Positions 10,042 through 19,340 of a DNA stretch of 64,000 nucleotides are shown piece by piece. Each line of letters starts with the position of its first letter. Positions within the stretch are counted from its first letter, which is position 1. The stretch is from Nemertoderma westbladi (Eukaryota > Xenacoelomorpha > Nemertodermatida > Nemertodermatidae). The position numbers were made by a program, and so were the translations under genes. The notes under the pieces were generated by a model. The model worked only from the letters and a program-made list of their open reading frames with translations. It was not told the origin of the DNA and made no database searches. The stretch lies in the NCBI GenBank assembly GCA_032718475.1, contig JAUCBJ010002234.1, forward strand, positions 24,321-88,320, given 5' to 3'.

Positions 10042-10379
10042 ATGATCAATACATTATTATTTTGATCCGCAGTAAAATCTTTATAATTTCAAAGAACGAC
10101 AGGTGTCAGTGCATATAGAAATCAGATAATTCGAGAAAAAATAATTTTTGAGTTATCTATTGCATCAGAAGCGCATTTTAATTATGTAGCTTTTCAAATT
10201 TACATGTAATCGAAGTAAATCTTAACTTTCTCTGTTCATCTGTCTGTCAAAAATATAGAGGCATAGTAGTTAACTAAAACTTTGTTGTGGGTGTATTTCT
10301 GGTAGGAGATATACGGTAGTCGATAGTCAGAGTATTTCTGGTCAGTTGTCATACTTGAAGTGATCTAGACTGTATGTGT
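10042..10379. repeat. Fragment of dispersed repeat also found at 14141-14916
   Basis: CTGTCTGTCAAAAATATAG and CATACTTGAAGTGATCTAGA here have diverged counterparts just beyond LINE copy B (CTGTCTGTTTCTCAAAAATA; CATGCTTGAATTGTTTTAGA). LINE copy B therefore landed inside a pre-existing repeat array. The first ~190 bp, which may include the promoter of the minus-strand receptor gene, shows no recognisable element. Confidence 0.5.
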
Positions 10380-13300
10380 CAGGTCAGGTCAGGTCAGGTA
10401 TTCTAGGTCATTGATCAAGAAAACTTGCCACCTCCATGCAGCATAAAGGAGGTGCCACCTGTAGTTGCATAGACCCTCTTACTAGGGCAAATCTGGTCCT
10501 GTAACTAGGACCCCCTTCGTTCTGGGATAAGGACGCCCTTGGTCCTGGATTAAGGACCCATATACTTGGCTGCAGGGGTATATGCCCTGACCAGGCAGAT
10601 GGTGATCTACCAATGGCTGGTCAGGAGTAGAGTGTTCTCATGTCCACTCTGAGAGCACTTCACTGCGACCTGCACCTGGCAGCAAGGGTACAGGGCATGA
10701 CCCAGCAGATGAGCTGCAACAGCCAATGGTGGGTCATGTGCGCCAGAGTAGATATGGGTGATGGGCCTCATATCTGACTCCATTGCGACACCCACCCTGT
10801 GGAATGGCAAACCAGGGTGTGGTATTTGCCCCGAGAGCTGACTCGGCAAAAAAGCACCCCCCAACCCCCACTATGGATTACATTAGCAATGCGGAGGTCC
10901 GGCCACTAGAGGCCAGTGGAATTACCGGACACAATCGGCCTCACAGGCGTCAGTTAACTCCTGACCGGCTGCCTGTCTCACCCCCTACTGGAGAGAGAGC
11001 AGCCAACAATTCTTTGAGTCCCTTTCCTGATGACCTTTCTGGCCCAAACCCTGGGTCACCAGGAAGGCCAGATTGTGATGGGGAGAGGGATTCTGGAGTT
11101 GGAGGCTACTCTCATGTTCCACCCCGACCAACAAAGCCATTGGTGAATCTGAGGCAAGTCACAAGACTAGCCTCAGTAAACACCCTAACACTCGGGTCCC
11201 CAATGCGACAAGGTGAGCTGACTGCCTTGACAGATAAGCTTTCTCTTAGCGCAGTGGGTGTTCAAAAGCACCGAATGCAGACTGGACAGACTGATGAGGT
11301 TCTGATTAAGGACATGGGGGGCGGTTGGCGACTCGCCCTCGCGTCAGCAGATGATAGTGGCAATGGTGGAATTGGTCTATTGATGAATCCAACTGCACAT
11401 GCAGCATTGGACAAAATAGACCAAATCTCTAACCGCATCATCCGTTGCCACTTCTCATGTTCTGGAAGACTGGCTAAGAAGTTTCCTAAGGTGGTTCTGA
11501 TTGTGTGCTACTCTCCAACTAGTGTTGCCCCTGTAGAGGAGGTGGAAAATTTCTACCACGATCTACAAGCAGCTACTGATGGAGTGGATCAGCATGCATT
11601 CTTAACATTCCTGGGAGACTTTAATGCAAGTCTGCATCAATCACCTACATCGCCCTGGGTCTATACCAATAGTGTTAACCGAAATTCTGTCCATCTTCAG
11701 GATTTTATCTCTGGAAATGGATTGTTTTCAGCTGGAACCCAGTTCAAGAAGCGAACTGGAAAGCCATGGACTCATAGTGGACCCAGTGGTCACAAGTCCC
11801 AGATAGACCATATTCTGTTTCGTAGGAAATACAGGAGCTCTATACAAGACTGTAATGCATTTACACTTCGACCCTTCTCCAGTGATCACCGCCTTATTGT
11901 GGCTAAGGTAAGACTTCTGCGTGCTAGCAAAACAACGAAATCTGCCTTTCCGCGGCATGACTGGTCATCTCTGTTGCAACAGCCAAGTGTGAGATCCAGC
12001 TTCACACTACAGCTGAGCAACAGGTATGAAGCTCTTGCTTCTGAGGCGGCAGATCACTGTGAGGGCTATACTGCCTTTACAGAAGCAGTTAAGTTAGCAG
12101 CTGCAGAAACCGTTCCTGTATACCCTCGAAACAGGAAAAGGGCCCCCTGGACTGACAACAAAATTCAGAAGTGCCGAAATGACCTTCATAAGGCGCAGAA
12201 AGAGTCCCGACTCAAACAGACTACAGCGGCCAAGAATGCAGTTAAGGCTGTGAACAGGCAGTACTCTGCTAATCTACAGGAGCTAATAAACCAACAGGTT
12301 GATGCCATCAATGATGCTGACGACAGCAGGCAATCATCCCAGGCATGGAAATCGATCAATCTGCTTACTGGGCGGAAAGGCCAACCAACCACCAAGGTTA
12401 AGGCTGAATCACCAGCCGCTCGCCTCAATGGTTGGAAAGCCCACTTTGAAAAGCTCCTCAATAATGACAGGGTATTGCCTGATAACTTTATAGAAGTAAA
12501 AGTGTCTGAGTCTGTACTCCCAGATATTCCCATTGGCGATATCTCCTTTGCAGAAGTGAAGGCTGCTGCAAAGAGCATTAAGACCAATCGTGCCAGTGGA
12601 GTAGATGGTGTTCCCCCTGAGGTCTTTAAAATACCTGAGTGTTTAAAGCTCATCTATCCCATCATAGTAGACATGTACCGAACAACAAGAGTCCCACAAG
12701 AAATGAAAACAAATAAGTTGGTGCCAGTTCCCAAGAAGGGCAACCTAACACTCTATGGTTCTTTTCGGGGAATCTCATTGATCTCGATTGCTGCAAAGCT
12801 ATACAATAGGATTCTATTAAATCGCATCAGGGATCCCATTGAGAGACTGCTCCGTGGAAATCAGAATGGGTTCCGTAAAGGTCGTGGGACCATGGAGCCC
12901 ATTTTGGCACTTAGAAAGATAATTGAAGAGTTATCAAAAAAGAAAGACAGGCATCTGGCTGTTATCTTTGTTGACTTCTTCAAGGCCTTTGATTCAGTCT
13001 CTCGCTCACGTATGTTCAGCATACTTTCATTATATGGGATTCCTGATGAAATTATTGCAGCAATCAGATCAGTATACGATGGTTCGACAACATTTGTGTC
13101 TACTGTTGACGGTGACACAGAACCATTTGAAGTGTTATGGGGCGTCCTCCAAGGAGACACACTTGCACCATTCTTGTTCATTATTGTGGTTGACTATGTT
13201 CTACGCATGTCCTTAGATCATTATAATGATGATGGGGTGATGATAACTCCACCTACTTGCTCCAGAAGTCGAGGAAATCCTGCCAATTACCTAACTGATC

Positions 13301-14132
13301 TAGACTTTGCTGATGACTTAGGAGTACTCTCAGAATCATTAGAGGGAGCCCAACGGCTCCTCAGCTCATTAGAACATGCTGCTTCTAGTGTTGGTCTTTT
13401 TATTAACTCCAGAAAGACCAAAATTCTGACAGTTAACTTTGAAAGTCCTCAGCAAGTCCTTGATCGGATGAGCATAAGCTCAAAGGATGGTATGCTTGAG
13501 CATGTGGACGACTTCTGTTACCTGGGATCATGGATCCGGAAGTCAGGTGAGGACCTTCGAATACGTAAGGGAATGGCATGGGCAGCCTTGAATAGGCTTT
13601 CCAGGATTTGGAAGTCACCGAGAATTAATCGGAAACTTAAGGTCCGATTATTTAGAGCAGCAGTAGTTCCAGTACTCCTCTATGGGAGTCCATGCTGGGC
13701 TCTAACTGCTGAGGACACCAAATCTCTGGATGGCACATTCACAAGAATGCTACGCCGGGTTCATTGTGTCAAGTACAATGCACACATCTCCAACCAGACA
13801 CTATATAACATTGGAGGTGTCTCATTGGTTCCCCCAAGCTTGACACTAGAACAAAATCGCCTCCGCTTTGCAGGACATTGCTTTCGCCGTGATGACCAGC
13901 CAGTGCATAATCTTGTACTTTGGCAGCCTCATGGAGTGAATAAGCATGGTGGACAGCCCATGACTTTCTTGAGACGCATCTTAAAGGACACTGGCCTTAA
14001 AGATGCGGATGATCTAGCAAATGTCATGGGTGATAGGGAGTTCTGGCGGTGCAATGTTGTTGACAAGCCGGCACAGCATTCTTAAAAATGCAGCTGCAAT
14101 GCAGCATGCCGATCATAGTAGTAGTAGTAGTA
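10380..14132 (+). mobile_element. RTE-like LINE, copy B, apparently full length
   Basis: The element has a ~420-bp 5' region with a CAGGT microsatellite at its start and two diverged repeats of a GGCTGCAGGGGTA-type segment, one long ORF, a very short 3' UTR (ATGCAGCTGCAATGCAGCAT) and a TAG/AGT trinucleotide tail. An 8-bp GTATGTGT repeat at 10372-10379 and 14133-14140 may be the target duplication, although it lies in simple sequence. One ORF with an EEP endonuclease then RT, a tiny 3' UTR and a short microsatellite tail fit the RTE/RTEX group. Copies A, C/D and E in this window belong to the same family. Confidence 0.85.
10804..14085 (+). CDS. LINE ORF: EEP endonuclease and reverse transcriptase, 1,093 aa
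   Basis: I start at the ATG at 10804 (MANQGVVF), because the longer frame from 10783 would need a TTG and copy D shares this methionine. After a ~120-residue Pro-rich leader comes an EEP-type endonuclease (GDFNASLHQ near residue 272, IDHILFRR, SSDHRLIV near 360). The reverse transcriptase follows, with NRASGVDGVPPEV (~595), VDFFKAFDSV (motif A, ~721), VLQGDTLAPFLF and FADDLGVL (catalytic D-D, ~836), then a conserved C-terminal domain with FAGHCFRRD. The frame is uninterrupted. The endonuclease position reading QEH in copy D is QKH here (AAG for GAG near 11264), which should remove the metal-binding glutamate. The ORF may therefore be intact but endonuclease-defective. Confidence 0.9.
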   Translation: MANQGVVFAPRADSAKKHPPTPTMDYISNAEVRPLEASGITGHNRPHRRQLTPDRLPVSPPTGERAANNSLSPFPDDLSGPNPGSPGRPDCDGERDSGVGGYSHVPPRPTKPLVNLRQVTRLASVNTLTLGSPMRQGELTALTDKLSLSAVGVQKHRMQTGQTDEVLIKDMGGGWRLALASADDSGNGGIGLLMNPTAHAALDKIDQISNRIIRCHFSCSGRLAKKFPKVVLIVCYSPTSVAPVEEVENFYHDLQAATDGVDQHAFLTFLGDFNASLHQSPTSPWVYTNSVNRNSVHLQDFISGNGLFSAGTQFKKRTGKPWTHSGPSGHKSQIDHILFRRKYRSSIQDCNAFTLRPFSSDHRLIVAKVRLLRASKTTKSAFPRHDWSSLLQQPSVRSSFTLQLSNRYEALASEAADHCEGYTAFTEAVKLAAAETVPVYPRNRKRAPWTDNKIQKCRNDLHKAQKESRLKQTTAAKNAVKAVNRQYSANLQELINQQVDAINDADDSRQSSQAWKSINLLTGRKGQPTTKVKAESPAARLNGWKAHFEKLLNNDRVLPDNFIEVKVSESVLPDIPIGDISFAEVKAAAKSIKTNRASGVDGVPPEVFKIPECLKLIYPIIVDMYRTTRVPQEMKTNKLVPVPKKGNLTLYGSFRGISLISIAAKLYNRILLNRIRDPIERLLRGNQNGFRKGRGTMEPILALRKIIEELSKKKDRHLAVIFVDFFKAFDSVSRSRMFSILSLYGIPDEIIAAIRSVYDGSTTFVSTVDGDTEPFEVLWGVLQGDTLAPFLFIIVVDYVLRMSLDHYNDDGVMITPPTCSRSRGNPANYLTDLDFADDLGVLSESLEGAQRLLSSLEHAASSVGLFINSRKTKILTVNFESPQQVLDRMSISSKDGMLEHVDDFCYLGSWIRKSGEDLRIRKGMAWAALNRLSRIWKSPRINRKLKVRLFRAAVVPVLLYGSPCWALTAEDTKSLDGTFTRMLRRVHCVKYNAHISNQTLYNIGGVSLVPPSLTLEQNRLRFAGHCFRRDDQPVHNLVLWQPHGVNKHGGQPMTFLRRILKDTGLKDADDLANVMGDREFWRCNVVDKPAQHS

Positions 14133-14140
14133 GTATGTGT

Positions 14141-14920
14141 GTATGTATGTCTGTCGGTCTGTCTGTTTCTCAAAAATAAAGAAGCATATTACCTGACTAA
14201 TATTTCATTATGAGGTTATTCTGATCGGAAAATCCATTTCCGATTTCAGTTTTCATGCTTGAATTGTTTTAGACTTAATGTGCGTCTGTCTGTATGTCGG
14301 TCTGTCTATAGGTCTGACAGACATACAAGCAGTCTTGAATCTATAAAACATAAAAACTGACATCGGAAATGAAATGATCACCCACAATACCATCCTAATA
14401 ATATGTTTATAATGAAGATTTTAGTCAACTAGTAGTCTTCCTTATTTTTATGGCGGACAGACAGACATACAAACAGTCTTAAAAAAAGTAAATAAAAAAG
14501 TAAATTTTCTTCGGCCGCTAGAGGAAAGCGCTTTACTCCCCAGAGGAAACTCCAGTACTCATTTAGCTACCACTTAAGGATGCAAGGCAGAGATGCGCCC
14601 TGGCTGGTCCCTTTAAAGCATTCGTGCCGAAACGAAAACTGCCCTGGCCCATGTGAGGATCGCACCCACGACCTACAGGAGATGTGAATTCAATGCAACC
14701 ACTACACCAAGGTGGAACTGAAACCATACTCTTGAATCCATAAAACATAAAAGCTGACATCGGCAATGGAATCACCCCCCATAAATACCCCCATTACGAA
14801 TATTTTAATCAGTTAGTAAGCTTCCTTATATTTTTGATAGACAGTCAGACAGACTGACAGTCAGACACACATACTAACAGTCTTCAATCCATCATGAAAA
14901 CTGACATCAGAATTAATTAA
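14141..14920. repeat. Array of diverged CTGTCTGT / GACAGACATACA repeats, partly folded back
   Basis: A motif block containing GACAGACATACAA, CAGTCTT, CCATAAAACATAAAA and CTGACATCGG recurs near 14315-14480, 14735-14870 and 14870-14916. The segment before about 14300 holds the reverse complement (CCATTTCCGATTTCAGTTTT), so 14210-14390 can form an imperfect hairpin. Shorter pieces flank the other side of LINE copy B. The array was invaded by a LINE, a SINE-like element and the TTAA element at 14921. No coding content. Confidence 0.6.
14505..14733 (-). mobile_element. tRNA-derived SINE-like element
   Basis: On the minus strand, CCTTGGTGTAGTGGTTGCAT (A-box type) is followed at tRNA spacing by GGTGCGATCC (B-box type), giving a tRNA-like head near 14655-14725. 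A unique body with GGACCAGCCAGGGCGC and AAATGAGTACTGGAGTTT follows. The tail is A/T-rich. I could not define the target duplication, so the outer limits are approximate. Confidence 0.6.
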
Positions 14921-15845
14921 GGGGGGGGGGGGGGGGGTAGCACCCCCAAATTGAACCTCACATTTTTGTGTCTCTGGACCATAAAATTGTGTGAAAATTA
15001 TTTTTTCTGCTACTAAACAACGTCTGGACTGTCTGAGAATAGCCAAACCAAATATTTTTAAAATTGGCCCCAAAATGGCTCCGTAATGGCCAAAAGGGCC
15101 TTTTTGCGCCAAGGGCTATTTCTCCACCAATATTTGTTTAAAATTGTTGAAATTTGGATTATAGGTTCAGAAGAACCCTGCATCCAATTCTTCTTAACAA
15201 ATTTTGCCTCAAATGCTCTGGAGCCTTTTTAGAACAAAACGGCCCCAAAAAAGGGCATTTTTTGGACCTTTTTGATATAAAAAGGCTCCAGGGCATTTCC
15301 AACCAAATTTGTTAAGAAGAAGTATGGAGAAGGGTAATCTTAACAAGGGTACCAAATTTCAACTCATTTCAGTCAAAATTGGCGGAGAAATAGCCTTTTT
15401 CATGAAAAAACGTCGTTCTGAGATATGGGTGTTTAAAGTTTAAGGAACAATTTAAACCTTCCCGCTATTTTAGATATTACCAATTTACTAAGTTCGTCAA
15501 TAACTTTGTCAAAAATGAATGAAATTCAAAGAAATTTTTCATGCTTGCTAAACAGATAACTAGTAAAACAACGTTTTAGCAATTTTATGCCTAGCTGTAC
15601 CGTGAGAGCCTTTTTTATGAAAAGGGCCCCACACAATTGTAAAATATAGTGCTGCTCGAAGGCTTTACAAAAATCAGACTAGCTCTTACATTTTGGGTAT
15701 TAACTTGAGTTTGAAAAAAAGACATGAGAAAACTGCTGGCAGATTTGAAATCTCCATTAAATTTTGCACATGATAGAATAAAAAAACGTTTGGTTTGTCA
15801 ATTTCCAAAATAGGGGGGTGCTACCCCCCCCCCCCCCACCCCCCC
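14921..15845. mobile_element. TTAA-flanked non-autonomous element with poly-G terminal inverted repeats
   Basis: TTAA at 14917-14920 is followed by 17 G and TAGCACCCCC. The other end reads GGGGTGCTA, a C-rich run and TTAA (15846-15849). The ends are thus inverted repeats, poly-G then TAGCACCCCC, abutting TTAA on both sides as in elements that duplicate TTAA (piggyBac or Kolobok type, by inference). Internally, CTTCTTAACAAATTT with GGAGCCTTTT and their reverse complements make a large imperfect hairpin centred near 15253. It has no ORF and is 925 bp long. Confidence 0.75.
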
Positions 15846-16604
15846 TTAAATTAATATTAAATTTTATCAAAATTTTTATGTTCAATGCAAAGAAACATAC
15901 CTGATGAACATATTTTGAAAAATAAAAATTTTGAAAAAAAATATTTTTAAAACTTTATTATGAATTCTGCTGCTCAGGATTGTCTTGTTTTTATATGCTC
16001 TAACACTATACCAAATTTTACGTCGTAGAAAGCAGCCACCACCCTATCATTAGCAAATCATCAACTACTTTATCAACTCATCACTAATTTACTTATTAAT
16101 TGACTGAGAGTAGAACTTTGAGAGATATAGAGAGATTGACTGAGATTTGCATTCGCATTTATCAGTGTTGGGGGCTGAAGGGGAATGATAAACTACTTTA
16201 AAAATATCGAAGTAAAAAAGTAATGATACCCTCAGAGGGGCATCATAGCTTATTAATTATTAACAAGTAATAATAATATTAGCCATTATAATAATATATT
16301 TGTACGTTTCGATTTAATTGATCAAAACAATGTAAATAATATATGTTATAATAAAGTGCTTAGGGTGTATATTATAATATATATTCATATATTTTACTTT
16401 ACTGTATATCTCGAATATCAATGCTGAGTAAAGTTATAAGATGATTCATGGTCGTGGTCAAAATATCCAAATTTGCAAATTAAGGATTGATCCGAAGGGA
16501 TTACTTAAAGCTCAACGGTGCAGGGCACCATGGAGTTTGATTTCTGCATGAATGAAGAATGTTACAAAACGGTGCAGTTCATAAAACTAAGTTGATCAGT
16601 CTAA
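15846..16604. other. AT-rich non-coding
   Basis: No gene, RNA gene or defined repeat seen. It includes A/T-rich runs such as 15915-15960 and the 16250-16400 block. Confidence 0.4.
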
Positions 16605-16712
16605 GTCTTCAAGACCTACTACTACAGATGCCAGGGTAGATCATGATCACTCAAGACCTACTACTACAGATGCCAGGGTAGATCATGATCACTCAAGACC
16701 TACCTACTACAG
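16605..16712. repeat. Tandem repeat, ~48-bp unit, about 2.3 copies
   Basis: The block containing AAGACCTACTACTACAGATG and CCAGGGTAGATCATGATCACTC occurs twice without visible change and a third time partially, where it decays into TACTACAG repeats. Confidence 0.85.
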
Positions 16713-17959
16713 TACTACTACAGTATAAAGATAAACGATGTTAAAGCGAATTAGTAAAAGTTTCTAATAAAACAATTGAACGTCTGAGACTTGGTGCAGT
16801 AACATTTATGTTGCAGTGTGTAAATAGTTTTATAGCCGAAATTTCATTAGTAAACCGAGAATCGATGTCATAATGAAATGAGCTACCGGTACTGTGATTT
16901 ATTAGATACAGATACATTCCTCTAGGAAAGGCATTACACAATAAATTATTAGGTTTACTGGACTGTATCTCAAACCTCACGGTAGGCTGGTTTGCAACCA
17001 TGGCGGTTAGGCCTACTGCAGTACTGTACATTAAATTACTGAAGATATGAGGTACAGGTATGAACATTTGAACACGCAGATAAACATAATAGTGAGTTTC
17101 TGTATTTATTCTTGTGGTCTTTCGATGATGAAATTGATAGTAATTGTTTTTAGGTCCGCGTAGCGAGACCTGGTGTTGGTATTGTTGTCAGTTGTTAATT
17201 TCTTGTTGGGTTTTGGTATTAGGGATTGATACGGTCCTGGTATTGTTGTCTGGTTGGGATTGTTGACCCTGAAAACTAATGGATCTTTGAGATGTGCATA
17301 GCCTTGTCTTATGGGTAGATACGTTGCTAGCTAGACGTAAAGGGTAATTGTTTACTAAAGATATTTTAGTAAAATTGATCCAATAGCTGAGATTGGTGGA
17401 TATATTATTAGATACAATAGCCTGCTCCCAAATGACTACTACACCTTATATGGCCTTGAGGTATAGATGAGAGCCAATAAGAGACAAAAGAAGATGCCAT
17501 ATCTGCTATAAATACATTACAAACTTCAATAAAATACCTGACGGCTTCGTTCATAAAAATATATTTTGAGGGGACACGACCCATCTGCAATCTGCCATAT
17601 GTCCTTACATCGATAATAAATCAATTTTGGAACAATAAATATAACGACACAAAGAGGAACTGAATGACTTTTACTAAACATACAAGATGATTTCGCAAGG
17701 CCTATATATTATTTGTTGAATAAGTTAAATTTGTCTAAGTTACTCTATAATGTACAATACTCTATAATATATACTACATGTTCTCATATAATATTAATAT
17801 TGATGTTTCAATATTTACAAATGTATAAAAATTATAATAAAAATATGTAGGGTACAAAAATACATTGTTCCGTTTTTCCTTCCTCTCTGCGTTTTTCCTC
17901 CCTATCTGGTCATTTTTCCCCGCAATTGTTTCCCCCCCTTGTTTACAGTCTGTTTTACC
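16713..17959. other. Non-coding, nothing recognised
   Basis: ORFs here are at most 108 codons, lack domains and have no splice or start context that stands out. Confidence 0.4.
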
Positions 17960-18040
17960 CCTGCCCTAGCTCAGTTGGCAGAGCGTTGGACCTGGAATCT
18001 CTAGGTACCGAGTTCAATCCCTCATTCCGGTGAATGTTTT
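17960..18040 (+). repeat. tRNA-like SINE head
   Basis: TAGCTCAGTTGGCAGAGCG (A box) and GAGTTCAATCC (B box) are spaced as in a tRNA. The acceptor stem does not pair well, so this is a SINE head or tRNA pseudogene, not a tRNA gene. The downstream body up to 18.6 kb is not recognised. Confidence 0.6.
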
Positions 18041-18609
18041 TGTTGTTGTAAGATCGGTAGTAAACCATTCAAGGAGACAGACAGTTCATGCGTTTGGAAA
18101 CGTGGACCATTCCGCGATTTCGCGCTTAATTGTTTCTGGAGTTGATAAGGTCTGAAAAACTGAGGTTTCTACAGTATTACGGAAAATGGACCTTTAGTAT
18201 GGATATGTTTTGGAAATTAATTGACTAGAAATCCCTTGAATTATGGAGTGTAATTTTAGAACCCCCTTCAATGAAGAACAACGATTTCGTTCGAAGGTTC
18301 CGAAAATTATGCATTCTTCCAGTCTTTCGCATTTTACATTCAAGTGATACATTGCTGAAGTCGAGGTGGAGTTCATTTGATACAGTAGGGATCACCAAAG
18401 AAATAAATATGTCATTTTAGTTTTACTTCGATGGGAAGTAAGGAAAACTATATTTTACCGTCTCATGGACTTGGTCTATTATTTTTATGTTAGTAATTTC
18501 TTTCTGCAAGTAAAATTGTAGTGTGGGCTGCTACATCACCATCTAAGGAATACGTACTTACAGCACTGCAGCATTCCCTTGTGTTATGAAAAATAATCCA
18601 TAAACTACA
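18041..18609. other. Non-coding, possibly SINE body, no clear feature
   Basis: No ORF with a recognisable domain. The sequence ends at the 3' tail of the RTE-like LINE copy C. Confidence 0.35.
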
Positions 18610-19340
18610 GTACTACTAGTACTAGGATCGGCATGCTGCATTGCAGCTGCATTTTTAAGAATGCTGTGCCGGCTTATCGACAAAATTGCACCACCACAAC
18701 TCCTTATCACCCATGAAATTTGCTAGATCATCCGCATCTTCAAGGCCAGTGTCCTTTAAGATGCGTCTCAAGAAAGTCGTGGGCTGTCCACCATGCTTAT
18801 TCACTCTATGAGGCTGTCAAAGTACAAGATTATGCACTGGCTGGTCCTCACGGCGAAAGCAATGTCCTGCAAAGCGGAGGCGATTTTGTTCTAGTGTCAA
18901 GCTTGGGGGAACCAATGAGACACCTCCAAAGTTATGTAGTGTCTGGTTGGAGATGTGTGCATTGTACTTGACACAATGAACCCGGCGTAGCATTCTTGTG
19001 AATGTGCCATCCAGAGATTTGGTGTCCTCAGCAGTTAGAGCCCAGCATGGACTCCGGTAGAGGAGTACTGGAACTACTGCTGCCCTAAATAATCGGACCT
19101 TAAGTTTCCGATTAATTCTCGGTGACTTCCAAATCCTGGAAAGCCTATTCAAGGCTGCCCATGCCTTTCCCTTACGTATTCGAAGGTCCTCACCTGACTT
19201 CCGGATCCATGATCCCAGGTAACAGAAGTCGTCCACATGCTCAAGCATACCATCCTTTGAGCTTATGCTCATCCGATCAGAGACTTGCTGAGGACTTTCA
19301 AAGTTAACTGTCAGCATTTTGGTCTTTCTGGAGTCAAGGC
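18610..19340 (-). mobile_element. RTE-like LINE, copy C (3' portion)
   Basis: This is equivalent to copy B from about 13405 to the 3' end, with the trinucleotide tail at 18610-18622. It includes the C-terminal segment ([27 protein letters not shown]), whose frame breaks near 18817. Together with copy D it forms one original insertion that has been split by another LINE. Confidence 0.9.

Noticed and set aside
10783-10803. Upstream start for the LINE ORF at 10783
   Set aside because: It would require a TTG start. The ATG at 10804 is shared with copy D.
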